20,584 bases of DNA, taken from NCBI GenBank assembly GCA_031363705.1, contig JANLUX010000371.1, positions 1 to 20,584 on the forward strand, read 5' to 3'. A model generated the notes under the pieces. It worked only from the letters and a program-made list of their open reading frames with translations, did not search any database and had not been told where the DNA came from. Shown here in pieces: positions 7,311 through 14,707 of the stretch (position 1 is the first letter of the stretch; the number at the start of each line of letters is the position of its first letter). The DNA is from JANLUX01 sp031363705. Its GTDB lineage: Bacteria; Bacteroidota; Bacteroidia; AKYH767-A; OLB10. The position numbers were made by a program, and so were the translations under genes.

Positions 7311-8000
7311 TTAATGTGACACAAACTCTTTCAGATAGAAAGGTTCAAAATAGGCAATATCTTCAAAATTATTTTGCTGAAAAGCATTTGATGCAATTTC
7401 AATTTGTCCACGTGCGGAGGGAAAAAAATCATCAATAAAAACAGCATTGGTTTGATGTTGTAAAAAGGATTTGCATTTGGAGGCACCATCACCAAAGAAA
7501 ACTATTTTGTGTTTTTGTAATTCTTCAGCGAATGATTGTACCGTAATGATTTCCGCTTTTGTTTCGCGCACAAATTCTTTTTGCTGATTAAACAAAGCGC
7601 AGTAAACCTCCATTCGTCTTGCATCAATCATGGGACAAAATAAATCAGCGGATGATAATTTATTGGCAATGTTATTTTTTTGTAACAGCAATTCATGTGT
7701 AAAAGATTCCAGCGTATTCACTGCAATTAAAGGTTTTTCCAGTGCATAGCACAATCCTTTTGCGGTAGCAACACCTATGCGTAAACCGGTATAAGAACCA
7801 GGACCTTTGCTTACAGCCACAGCATCTAATGAGGAATAAGAAATGGAATGTTGCTTACAGATTTTTTCAATTAATAGTGTGAGTTGTGTTGCATGTGATC
7901 TTGCTTCAGTTGCATGCATCTCATCCATTAAAGCACCATCAGATGCCAGTGCAACAGAACAAACATCGGTTGCGGTTTCTATGTGAAGTATTAATGCCAA
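7311..8000 (-). CDS. tsaB: tRNA t6A biosynthesis protein TsaB
   Basis: A 229-aa protein of the ASKHA fold that works with TsaD and TsaE to transfer threonylcarbamoyl to A37 of ANN-decoding tRNAs. Family signatures are LHIETATDVCSVAL (5-18), RSHATQLT (34-41) and the very conserved KGPGSYTGLRIGVATAKGL (65-83). TsaB is the TsaD-dimerising subunit without its own transferase site; it lacks the metal-binding HxxxH of TsaD, as expected for TsaB. It is the last gene of a - strand run after tolC-like 9512 and adaptor 8088, 87 bp behind the latter, so it may be co-transcribed. Its 3' end nearly touches the end of wecA. Confidence 0.93.
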   Translation of the reverse strand: MALILHIETATDVCSVALASDGALMDEMHATEARSHATQLTLLIEKICKQHSISYSSLDAVAVSKGPGSYTGLRIGVATAKGLCYALEKPLIAVNTLESFTHELLLQKNNIANKLSSADLFCPMIDARRMEVYCALFNQQKEFVRETKAEIITVQSFAEELQKHKIVFFGDGASKCKSFLQHQTNAVFIDDFFPSARGQIEIASNAFQQNNFEDIAYFEPFYLKEFVSH

Positions 8001-8022
8001 TGTATTTTATAATGTTGTTAAT

Positions 8023-8070
8023 GCAATGAACAGCCCTTCTGTTTATTTCCTAAGATTACTTGTTCATCGC
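8023..8070. repeat. Possible decayed palindromic repeat between adaptor gene and tsaB
   Basis: The arms gcaatgaac (8023-8031) and gttcatcgc (8062-8070) pair at 8 of 9 positions, and the - strand reads cgtcattgcga from 8076, as in common dispersed palindromes that start CGTCATTGCGA. The middle does not pair well, so this may be a remnant only. Confidence 0.25.
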
Positions 8071-8087
8071 AATGACGATAAAAATTT

Positions 8088-9452
8088 TTATTCTTTCTCT
8101 TTTTCAAAAAGGTCTTCTTTCTTCACCACCTTAACATTCATTTTATCTTTTAATGTTTTAGAAATAGCATTGTAAGGTGCTGTTATTACCACATCATCTT
8201 TTTTTAATCCTTCTTTTATTTCGATGTAAGTGTTATCCTGTATCCCGGTTTTCACTAAAGTGAGAATTGCTTTATTATCCTTAACAATAAACACACATTC
8301 ACGCGGTTTCTCATTTTTATTGGTTGCTTCTTCTTTTTCAGGAGCAGGTTCACCCGCACGGCTAACACGTTTCTCATTGGCGCGTTTGGTTGTATCTCTT
8401 GTTGTTACAGCCTGAATAGGCAAGGCAAGCACATTGTCAACATGTTTGGTTCGGATCTCTACAGTGGCTGACATACCGGGACGAAAAGGACTCTGATCTG
8501 GTTTATCAATAGGAATTAAATCCTGATAAGAATCGCGCATGATACGTATCTTAACTGTGAAGTTTGTAACCTGGTCAGTGTTTAATCCTGTAACATTTGC
8601 AGAGTTGGCAACTTCGGTTACAATGCCTTTGAATTTATGATCGAGATAAGCATCCACTTCAATATCTGCAGTGTCATTTAAATGAACACGCACGATATCA
8701 TTTTCACTTACATCCACACTCACTTCCATCTCATTCAGATTGGCAATGCGCATTATCTCCGTACCAGCCATCTGAGAAGTTCCTACCACACGTTCACCTT
8801 TCTCCACACTCAATTTTGAAATGGTTCCGTCAACAGGAGCATAGATGGTGGTTTTATTAAGGTTTTCATTTGCTTCTTTTAATGATGCCGCTGAACTCTT
8901 AACATTAAAATCAGCAGCAGCTACTCCCTGCTGTGCTGCATCCACTTCACTTTTCGCAACTTCCCAGGCAGATTTTATTGCTTCAAAGTCTGCTGAAGAG
9001 ATTGCTCCGTCATCATACAATTTTTTATTGCGGTTATATGTTGCATCTGCTTTTGCAAATTGCGATTGCGTTTGTATCAGTCTTGATTTGGTGCTTTCAA
9101 GATTGGCACGCGAACCATTCAAGGCAGCTTTCATCCGTTCCAAACCTGACATATAAATTTCAGGATTGATGCGGCAAAGTAATTTCCCTTTCTGCACCTG
9201 GTCACCTTCTTTAATAAATAACTCCACCACTTCACCCGAAACATCAGCACTGATTTTTACTTCCACTTCGGGTTGCACTTTGCCGTTGGCTGAAACGGTT
9301 TCAGTAATACTCTGAACGGAAACTTTATCAGTGCTTACTTTAACTGCATCGCTACTGCCAATCCATCCTGCACTTTTTGCAATGGCAAGTAAAACAATTA
9401 CAACACCGGCTGCAATGCCAATGTTTCTCCATAATTTTTTCTTTACTGCCAT
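8088..9452 (-). CDS. Efflux RND/MacA-type periplasmic adaptor (membrane fusion protein)
   Basis: A 454-aa membrane-fusion protein that links an inner-membrane pump to the TolC-type channel encoded just upstream. Residues 11-29 are an N-terminal membrane anchor without a lipobox. The two halves of a lipoyl-like domain are VKISADVSGEVVELFIKEGDQVQKGK (65-90, broken here only by position) and YAPVDGTISKLSVEKGERV (204-222). Between them, about 98-200, lies the alpha-helical hairpin. The beta-barrel and membrane-proximal parts follow, with FRPGMSATVEI and NVLALPIQAV typical for MacA/HlyD proteins. A charged insertion of about 30 residues (KRANEKRVSRAGEPAPEKEE) interrupts the membrane-proximal domain, a common variable loop. 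No pump gene is in the window, so the substrate cannot be read off. The start is ATG at 9452, 59 bp after the tolC-like stop. Confidence 0.9.
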   Translation of the reverse strand: MAVKKKLWRNIGIAAGVVIVLLAIAKSAGWIGSSDAVKVSTDKVSVQSITETVSANGKVQPEVEVKISADVSGEVVELFIKEGDQVQKGKLLCRINPEIYMSGLERMKAALNGSRANLESTKSRLIQTQSQFAKADATYNRNKKLYDDGAISSADFEAIKSAWEVAKSEVDAAQQGVAAADFNVKSSAASLKEANENLNKTTIYAPVDGTISKLSVEKGERVVGTSQMAGTEIMRIANLNEMEVSVDVSENDIVRVHLNDTADIEVDAYLDHKFKGIVTEVANSANVTGLNTDQVTNFTVKIRIMRDSYQDLIPIDKPDQSPFRPGMSATVEIRTKHVDNVLALPIQAVTTRDTTKRANEKRVSRAGEPAPEKEEATNKNEKPRECVFIVKDNKAILTLVKTGIQDNTYIEIKEGLKKDDVVITAPYNAISKTLKDKMNVKVVKKEDLFEKEKE

Positions 9453-9465
9453 GGGGGGATTATAG

Positions 9466-9520
9466 TTTAAAGTTCAGGATTTAAAGTTTCAATTAATGTT
9501 AACATAAAAATTTAAAGTGT
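9466..9520. repeat. Three short TTTAAAGT repeats between tolC-like and adaptor genes
   Basis: tttaaagttc at 9466, tttaaagtttc at 9480 and tttaaagtgt at 9511 fill the short gap; the third covers the stop codon of the tolC-like gene. It may be a small spacer repeat of the kind scattered in Bacteroidota genomes. No function can be read from it. Confidence 0.3.
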
Positions 9521-10891
9521 AAGGGGTTTCCCTGAATAGAAATCAAGAATTTTAATGCGGAATATAAAATCATATTTAGCCTGCAACAAATCTGTTTCTG
9601 CTTTACTCAGACTGTTACGCACGGTAAGAAATTCAACAGAGCTTAATATACCAGCGTTAAATTTCTTTTCAGCATAAGTATAGGATTCCTTAAAAGCATC
9701 CTGACTTTTTTGTGCTGCAGCAAATTTCTTTTGCGCTGCTAATGCATCAGCATGTGCCTGCTGAATGCTTTTGAATAATTGATTGCGTATCAATTCGGCA
9801 CTGTATCTGGAGTTTTCTAAATTCAGCGTTGCACGTTTAATATTTGTATTGGCTGACCATCCGTTGAACAAAGGAATATTTAAACTAAAGCCAAATGATT
9901 TTCCATAATTCTGATTTAGCTGGTCGTTAAAAGGAGTTTTTTCATAAATATATCCATAGGGAGGAGTGAAAACGGTATCTGTTATGCGTTGTGTTGCACT
10001 TGAATAACCTGAGCTGAGTGAACCAAACATTGTTAATCGCGGTGAACGCCCTCCACGCGCAACTGCTAAATTTTTTTCTGCAGCCATCACTTTAGTATCA
10101 GCACTTTTTATTTCAGGTAAGCTTTGTGCTGATGCAAAGATTGACTGTGGAGTCTGGTTAAGGATGGATATATCACTCACATTAGTTTCAGGTATCGCTA
10201 TTTTTACTGAAGTCACACTATCAAGTTCCAAGAGTTGTGCTAAGCTTAAGTATGCGCTGTTAAGCTGATTCTCTGCTGAAACACGGTTATATTCTTCAGT
10301 GGCGAGTTGAGCTTCTGCATCTAAAAAAGATGATTTGGTTAATGACCCTGCATCGGTTAAAAGTTTAGTGCGATCACGTTGTTTGGTGAATTCATCCACG
10401 CGGTTTGTTGCCGCTGTTAACAGATCGTTGCTATAAAGTATTTGCAGGTAAGCAGAAACTACATTGAGCGAAATATCGTTCCTTATTTTTTCAAGATCAT
10501 ATCTGCCGGCCAGGTAACTTAGTTTGCTTTCACGCAAAGTATTCTGCATCTGAAAACCATTGAACAAGGTAATGTTTGTATTCAACGAAAAATTGTCTGA
10601 CTGAATCTGTTCAGTTGTAAAAGTGTAACTGAAAGGATCTACTGAGCGTCCGTAATTATAAGTATGTGATATGCTGCCATTGACAGAAGGCAACATATTG
10701 GTGGCATTCTGAACATAGTTAACATGCGAAAGCTCCGTGCTTATTTCACTTTGTTTAATACTTATGTTATGAAGCAATGCATAGTCAACACACTCCTTTA
10801 ATGTCCAAACTTTTTGTGCAAACGAACATTTAGCACCCAGCGATAATAAAATGGTTGTAAGAAAAAAAAGTAATGCACGGGATGAATTCAT
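9512..10891 (-). CDS. TolC-family outer-membrane efflux protein
   Basis: A 459-aa outer-membrane channel that completes a tripartite efflux system with the adaptor at 8088-9452. The signal peptide is residues 1-25 (SFA|Q). The mature protein begins with WTLKECVDYALLHNISIKQS, a classic TolC N-terminus (x-L-x-E-C-V-x-x-A-L-x-x-N). Two structurally repeated halves follow: NTNITLFNGFQMQNTLRESK (about 104-123) and LNIPLFNGWSANTNIKRATL (about 331-350), each a strand followed by a long helix, with Ala-rich helices in between. The length fits the family. It is probably the first gene of the tolC-adaptor-(tsaB) run, with a perfect -7 box 20 bp upstream. Confidence 0.92.
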   Translation of the reverse strand: MNSSRALLFFLTTILLSLGAKCSFAQKVWTLKECVDYALLHNISIKQSEISTELSHVNYVQNATNMLPSVNGSISHTYNYGRSVDPFSYTFTTEQIQSDNFSLNTNITLFNGFQMQNTLRESKLSYLAGRYDLEKIRNDISLNVVSAYLQILYSNDLLTAATNRVDEFTKQRDRTKLLTDAGSLTKSSFLDAEAQLATEEYNRVSAENQLNSAYLSLAQLLELDSVTSVKIAIPETNVSDISILNQTPQSIFASAQSLPEIKSADTKVMAAEKNLAVARGGRSPRLTMFGSLSSGYSSATQRITDTVFTPPYGYIYEKTPFNDQLNQNYGKSFGFSLNIPLFNGWSANTNIKRATLNLENSRYSAELIRNQLFKSIQQAHADALAAQKKFAAAQKSQDAFKESYTYAEKKFNAGILSSVEFLTVRNSLSKAETDLLQAKYDFIFRIKILDFYSGKPLTL

Positions 10892-10910
10892 AACTCATGT
10901 AAAGGGTTAG

Positions 10911-10918
10911 CAAAAATA
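10911..10918 (-). promoter_or_regulatory. -7 box of the tolC-adaptor operon
   Basis: On the - strand the sequence is TATTTTTG, a perfect TAnnTTTG, ending 19 nt before the tolC-like ATG at 10891. The same spacing is seen at 2711. No clear -33 TTG at 19-20 nt further upstream. Confidence 0.45.
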
Positions 10919-10968
10919 ACTAATTAGCCAATGTTTATATCTGATGAAGTTGGTTGCTTTGCGCAGAA

Positions 10969-11394
10969 TTAATACTCGCAAAGATTCCAGAACATACCCA
11001 TGCTTTTGCATAGCGCTTCCACCTGGATGATGTTTAATGGCTTTACAATGTAACCCGTTACATTGTATTGATAAGCTTCGTACAGGTCATGATCATCTTT
11101 GGATGTGGTAAACAAAAAAACACTCAGGTGCTTAAGTTCAGCATCAGCGCGCAGTGCTTTTAAAAACTCCATCCCGCTCATGCGTGGCATGTTAATGTCT
11201 GAAAGAATAATTTGAGGAAAGGGAGAAAGTTTCTCGTGCTTGTTAGTGCCTCTGAGTTTATCCAATGCTTCCTGCCCGTCTTGCGCATGATGTATAGTGG
11301 CAACAGTAGTTACGGTTTTCAATAATTTTTCCATTACCATTTTATCCACCTTATCATCCTCAATATGTAAAATGTGAATTTGCTTATCGTTCAT
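10969..11394 (-). CDS. Single-domain response regulator (CheY/Rcp1-like)
   Basis: A 141-aa receiver domain with no output domain. Acidic pocket Glu12-Asp13-Asp14 (HIEDD), phosphoacceptor Asp66 in ILSDINMPRMSG, Thr/Ser switch in FLFTTS (Thr96/Thr97) and conserved Lys118 in IVKPL. An insertion near residues 49-58 (GTNKHEKLSP) before the phosphoacceptor strand is typical of the Rcp1-like class that pairs with phytochrome-type or hybrid kinases. It must act through protein partners, since it has no DNA-binding part. AAGGAG lies only 2 nt before the ATG, too close for a normal Shine-Dalgarno site. It follows another receiver gene at 11470 by 75 bp; no kinase is adjacent. Confidence 0.9.
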   Translation of the reverse strand: MNDKQIHILHIEDDKVDKMVMEKLLKTVTTVATIHHAQDGQEALDKLRGTNKHEKLSPFPQIILSDINMPRMSGMEFLKALRADAELKHLSVFLFTTSKDDHDLYEAYQYNVTGYIVKPLNIIQVEALCKSMGMFWNLCEY

Positions 11395-11438
11395 CTCTCC
11401 TTTCTTGTACCTAAAAATTATTCATACAACAAAACCAT

Positions 11439-11466
11439 GCCCGCAAAGCCGCAGTTTGGGCCGGGC
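11439..11466 (-). terminator. Weak hairpin after the response regulator at 11470
   Basis: gcccg (11439-11443) pairs with cgggc (11462-11466) and aaa with ttt inside, with an internal bulge. It lies 3 bp past the stop of the 11470 gene, and the - strand continues with atggttttgttg. It could reduce readthrough between the two receivers; the U-tract is poor. Confidence 0.3.
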
Positions 11467-11469
11467 TGA

Positions 11470-11862
11470 TTAATTGATGTACTCCGTTATAAGTGTTCTT
11501 ATACAATTAACTATTTCATTATAATGTAATGGCTTTTTTATAAAACAGGCAGCACCATAGCGGTGAGCCATCAGCTCCAGCTCCGGAGTATTTGCAGTAG
11601 AATAAATAACCACCGGAATTTTATTTAAACGGGGTATTTCTTTTATTTTCTTTAAACATTCAAGCCCTCCCATGCGGGGCATGTTTACATCCAGGAAAAT
11701 GATATCAGGGATTAACACCGTTTTTTCAAGGTGTTCAAGTGCATGAATTCCATCATAAGCCTGCTTGCAGGTGAAGGCAGGGTTTACTTCTTTTAGTGCT
11801 TCGGCAAACATTTGGCGGTCATCCTCATCATCATCAATGATTAATACAATGTTTGAAAGCAT
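11470..11862 (-). CDS. Single-domain response regulator (CheY-like)
   Basis: A 130-aa receiver-only protein. Acidic cluster Asp10-Asp11-Asp12 (LIIDDDEDD), phosphoacceptor Asp58 in IIFLDVNMPRMGG, Ser88/Thr89 switch (IYSTA) and Lys110 in CFIKKPL. All residues needed for phosphorylation are there. It resembles the downstream receiver around the phosphoacceptor (both NMPRM-S/G-G), so the two may be distant paralogues. There is no output domain and no kinase in the window, so it is likely part of a phosphorelay with an unlinked hybrid kinase. On the - strand, TATTTTTA at 11904-11897 is a one-mismatch -7 box 34 nt upstream of the start. Confidence 0.9.
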   Translation of the reverse strand: MLSNIVLIIDDDEDDRQMFAEALKEVNPAFTCKQAYDGIHALEHLEKTVLIPDIIFLDVNMPRMGGLECLKKIKEIPRLNKIPVVIYSTANTPELELMAHRYGAACFIKKPLHYNEIVNCIRTLITEYIN

Positions 11863-11974
11863 GTTGTTTATAGAGTGATTACCGGTAAATAGCGGTTAAA
11901 AATAACAATCCTGAGATAACAACAAGACATAGCCAATTCTTGCCATCAGTATTAAATAAAGTGACTAAGATGTG

Positions 11975-12400
11975 TTAATGTTTAGTTGTAACCGAAGGAG
12001 TTTGGGATGGGGTGAAAATTATTTGTCCTCCTTTTTCTATAACAAGGTTATTCTTTATTGTTTTGTCATTGGAGATAATAACATGGGCGTGGCAGATTGT
12101 AATTTTTGATTGACCATCAGGTTGGTGCTCCGCCATTTTCCAGCTGTTTCCATTATAAGTTTCCCATGTAGAAGTCTGTTCCCAATAACCTGATTGCCTG
12201 CTTCGGTAATCCCCCGGTGAATAAGCTGCAATGTGGGTTTGCACGGCAAAATTGAAATAAACAAACCCTGCAAGTGCTAACATTACAGTAAGAGATATGA
12301 CTAACCCGCGCAACCGCAGAGCAGTGAGTAAACGTGGACGAACTGTTAACCGCTGGCGGTTAGAGATGCTGTATTTTGTTTTACGTGATTTAGCATACAT
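11975..12400 (-). CDS. Small membrane-anchored surface protein, partner of the 12412 gene
   Basis: A 141-aa protein of no family I can name with certainty. Residues 1-31 are strongly basic (many Arg/Lys), followed by a hydrophobic segment at about 32-52 (GLVISLTVMLALAGFVYF). It could be an uncleaved anchor or a signal peptide with a very long n-region (possible cleavage near HIAA|Y). The exported part has the pattern SGYWEQTSTWE...NGNSW...ITICHAHVII...NLVIEKGGQIIF. This is the G-x-W-x-x-x-x-T-W / H-x-V-x-I / L-x-I-x-x-G-G-x-L motif found at the start of many Bacteroidota beta-helix surface proteins, but here it stops after one unit. The start is 11 bp after the stop of the 673-aa gene, so they are co-transcribed. 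It may be a truncated or minimal version of a larger surface protein. Confidence 0.65.
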   Translation of the reverse strand: MYAKSRKTKYSISNRQRLTVRPRLLTALRLRGLVISLTVMLALAGFVYFNFAVQTHIAAYSPGDYRSRQSGYWEQTSTWETYNGNSWKMAEHQPDGQSKITICHAHVIISNDKTIKNNLVIEKGGQIIFTPSQTPSVTTKH

Positions 12401-12411
12401 TTTTATCTGTT

Positions 12412-14433
12412 TTAATTATTATTAATGCAATTTATTTTAGCTGATCCGATAATGGTTTTATCATCAGCAATTTTAAGAATGTAAGTACCTTGTTTAAGCT
12501 CCTGATTAGGGTTAAATTGATAGCTGTTATTTCCACTCGTTGCCATTATTTTTTCATTACGAATCAGGGTTCCGTTTAAGTTATAAAGCATTATGCTCAC
12601 TTCTTTGTCCTCGTCCGTTTCAAATTGTAGAGTAAAATAATTTTTGAAAGGGTTAGGGTAAACCTTAATGGGCTTATCATATTTCACATCAGCTATTTTA
12701 ACTGAAAGCACTTTAAAGGTTTCGGAGTCACCATTAAAGTCGGTTTGTTTTAAACGGTAATATGAAATGCCAGCCAATGGTTGCTCATCTTTATATGTGT
12801 AACTTCTCATCACATTGCTGTTTCCTGCTCCGTCAACACGATCAATGGGCATAAAATTTTTGCCGTCACCTGACCGTTCAATGGTGAAATAATCATTGTC
12901 TTTTTCTGAAGCAGTTTGCCATTTTAAGCTCACTGTATTGTTTTTATTAAGTGCAAGCGTAAAATCAACGAGTGATACAGGCAAGGCACTTGGTGTCATA
13001 ATAAACGGACTGGTGATAAAATTTCTTCTGCCACAAACATCTGTCACTACACAGGTAAACACACCCGCAGTAATGCTGCTAACCGTTGGTGCTGTATAAT
13101 TAGTACTGGCACTGGTTGCACTGCTAAACGAACCGCCCACTGATGAAGTCCATTGATAACTATAAGCGGGAGTACCTGATGAAACTGATAAAGAAAGAGC
13201 ATTGGTTTCCAAACTTCTAAAAGAAGTAGGTGCTACAAGGTTTGAAATTTTAAGTTGCTTGGTAATGCCTGCAAACAACATATAGTTAAAAAAAGCCCTT
13301 TGCGCAGCTACTTTTTCTGCTGTGGATCCACTGCCATCCAAATCATGTCCTCCTTCATACATTGCCCAACCCTTTCCAGGTAAACCATAAGCAGGGCCAT
13401 AAACCATCACCACTCCCTGCCGTGGTGAAACCCCATCTGAAGAAGCCACCAGCACCTTTGTGGTAGCCCTCCATGCCCCAGTTGAGTTAGGTTGATACCA
13501 ATTCTCAGATCCGCCTGTTGTGGCGCCATCCATAGTTCCCATAAATTGCATTATAGGGTCTGCCGGGTAATATTCAATGAAAGGAGTTGTTGCATTGCCA
13601 CCATGTGTTTCAGTACTGCCGGGTGCACATTTGCCACCACTATAACATTTTAATCCGTTAGTAGTAAGAAAATTTAATTGTTCAAATGGGGAAGATGGAT
13701 TAGTACACCCTTCTAACACACTCACTGCATGGCACTGCGACCATATAAAGGAGCCATCATTTGAAACAAAAGAATAAAGCCTTCCGTGGGTTGACCAAAC
13801 AGGGTCGCCATGCGGATTTATCCAAAGATCATGACAATTGCTAAGTGCTGTAGGAATACCTAATGTATAGGACGTGGTCGGTATTCCCGCATTAGAAAAA
13901 TAACCGGCTATAATGTTTTGCTTGCCATCTGAATTATCAATTGTCATCTTTGGAAAGTTCGTCATGGTAGTGTATACAGGCACTGAAACGGCTGATGTAG
14001 TATAAATGCCTTGCACCCCCTGAGTTTGCCAATAAGTAATCCGGGTTTTGATAGTTGATGTTATATTGGCTGCAGGAATGATGAAAGGTCCTCCTTTGTA
14101 AGCAACAGCATTGTAAGTAAAATCCGTTCCATCCTTAGCTTTAGCAGGTTCGATAACCCACTTCACCGGGGTTGAATAATTTACAATCATATCATACACC
14201 AAACCATAAGGTTTTAATCCGTTTCCTATTGTTTGTGGGGTAACACCCATATTTACAATATAGGAACCTGAATCAATAGTTTCGGTGGTAGTCGCCTTTG
14301 CCAGGTTAGAAGTACCGATAGTTCCATAGAATAACGAAACGATAAAAACTGCAATCGTAAGACCTGACGTTATCAATAACGCCATCTTCAATCGCAACCG
14401 TACCGTTGTAACAGGATGTTGATGTAGTTTCAT
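12412..14433 (-). CDS. T9SS-sorted surface protein with amidotransferase/ThuA-like N-terminal domain
   Basis: A 673-aa secreted protein. Residues 1-18 are basic, 19-38 hydrophobic, with possible cleavage at AKA|T (47). Residues 57-390 form a large conserved-looking domain: YGLVYDMIVNYSTPVKWVI (76-94), FTYNAVAYKGGPFIIP (105-120), INPHGDPVW (205-213), FIWSQCHAVSVLEG (229-242) and GWAMYEGGHDLDGSGS...AAQRAFFNYMLFAG (355-389). The Cys234-His235 after a strand and before a helix resembles the nucleophile elbow of class-I glutamine amidotransferase/DJ-1 folds, and the GGHD...AQRAFFNYML stretch resembles the end of ThuA-like domains; this is inference. An Ig/PKD-like domain follows (397-481), then an FN3-like domain (487-580) and a type A T9SS sorting domain starting at VYPNPFKN (591). 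AAAGGA lies 6 nt before the ATG, an uncommon Shine-Dalgarno site here. Forms an operon with 11975-12400. Confidence 0.8.
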   Translation of the reverse strand: MKLHQHPVTTVRLRLKMALLITSGLTIAVFIVSLFYGTIGTSNLAKATTTETIDSGSYIVNMGVTPQTIGNGLKPYGLVYDMIVNYSTPVKWVIEPAKAKDGTDFTYNAVAYKGGPFIIPAANITSTIKTRITYWQTQGVQGIYTTSAVSVPVYTTMTNFPKMTIDNSDGKQNIIAGYFSNAGIPTTSYTLGIPTALSNCHDLWINPHGDPVWSTHGRLYSFVSNDGSFIWSQCHAVSVLEGCTNPSSPFEQLNFLTTNGLKCYSGGKCAPGSTETHGGNATTPFIEYYPADPIMQFMGTMDGATTGGSENWYQPNSTGAWRATTKVLVASSDGVSPRQGVVMVYGPAYGLPGKGWAMYEGGHDLDGSGSTAEKVAAQRAFFNYMLFAGITKQLKISNLVAPTSFRSLETNALSLSVSSGTPAYSYQWTSSVGGSFSSATSASTNYTAPTVSSITAGVFTCVVTDVCGRRNFITSPFIMTPSALPVSLVDFTLALNKNNTVSLKWQTASEKDNDYFTIERSGDGKNFMPIDRVDGAGNSNVMRSYTYKDEQPLAGISYYRLKQTDFNGDSETFKVLSVKIADVKYDKPIKVYPNPFKNYFTLQFETDEDKEVSIMLYNLNGTLIRNEKIMATSGNNSYQFNPNQELKQGTYILKIADDKTIIGSAKINCINNN

Positions 14434-14648
14434 TCGAATTCCTTTTTTTTCATTTTAAACAACGTCATTGAGAAGTTCTTCTGGAGACTGTATCTCAAGA
14501 CTGTTTTATATATTTTCGCTATCTCAAATTTCAATTTTCGCAATCATTATTAAATAGATAAGTTAATTTAACTGGAGTTTACACTTATACATCTATTCCC
14601 GGTTTTAGGTTACAACAAGCCTGACAATCCTTTCACCGGGAACCAGGC

Positions 14649-14685
14649 AAAAAAAAGCAGGATGACTTTCGCCATCCTGCTTTTT
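14649..14685 (-). terminator. Rho-independent terminator of the propeller gene
   Basis: On the - strand a 13-bp stem (AAAAAGCAGGATG / CATCCTGCTTTTT) with an 8-nt loop GCGAAAGT is followed by more T, 22 bp after the stop at 14708. The stem core and loop are identical to the terminator at 16491-16523. A second, weaker inverted repeat (ttcccggt 14596-14603 / accgggaa 14635-14642) follows it. The rest of the 274-bp gap to 14433 is AT-rich with no further gene. Confidence 0.85.
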
Positions 14686-14707
14686 ATTGATTTAAGCAGG
14701 TTCTGCG

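Noticed and set aside
14596..14642. 8-bp inverted repeat ttcccggt/accgggaa as a riboswitch or attenuator
   Set aside because: The 31-nt loop has no further supporting structure and no T-tract; it matches no riboswitch that I know.
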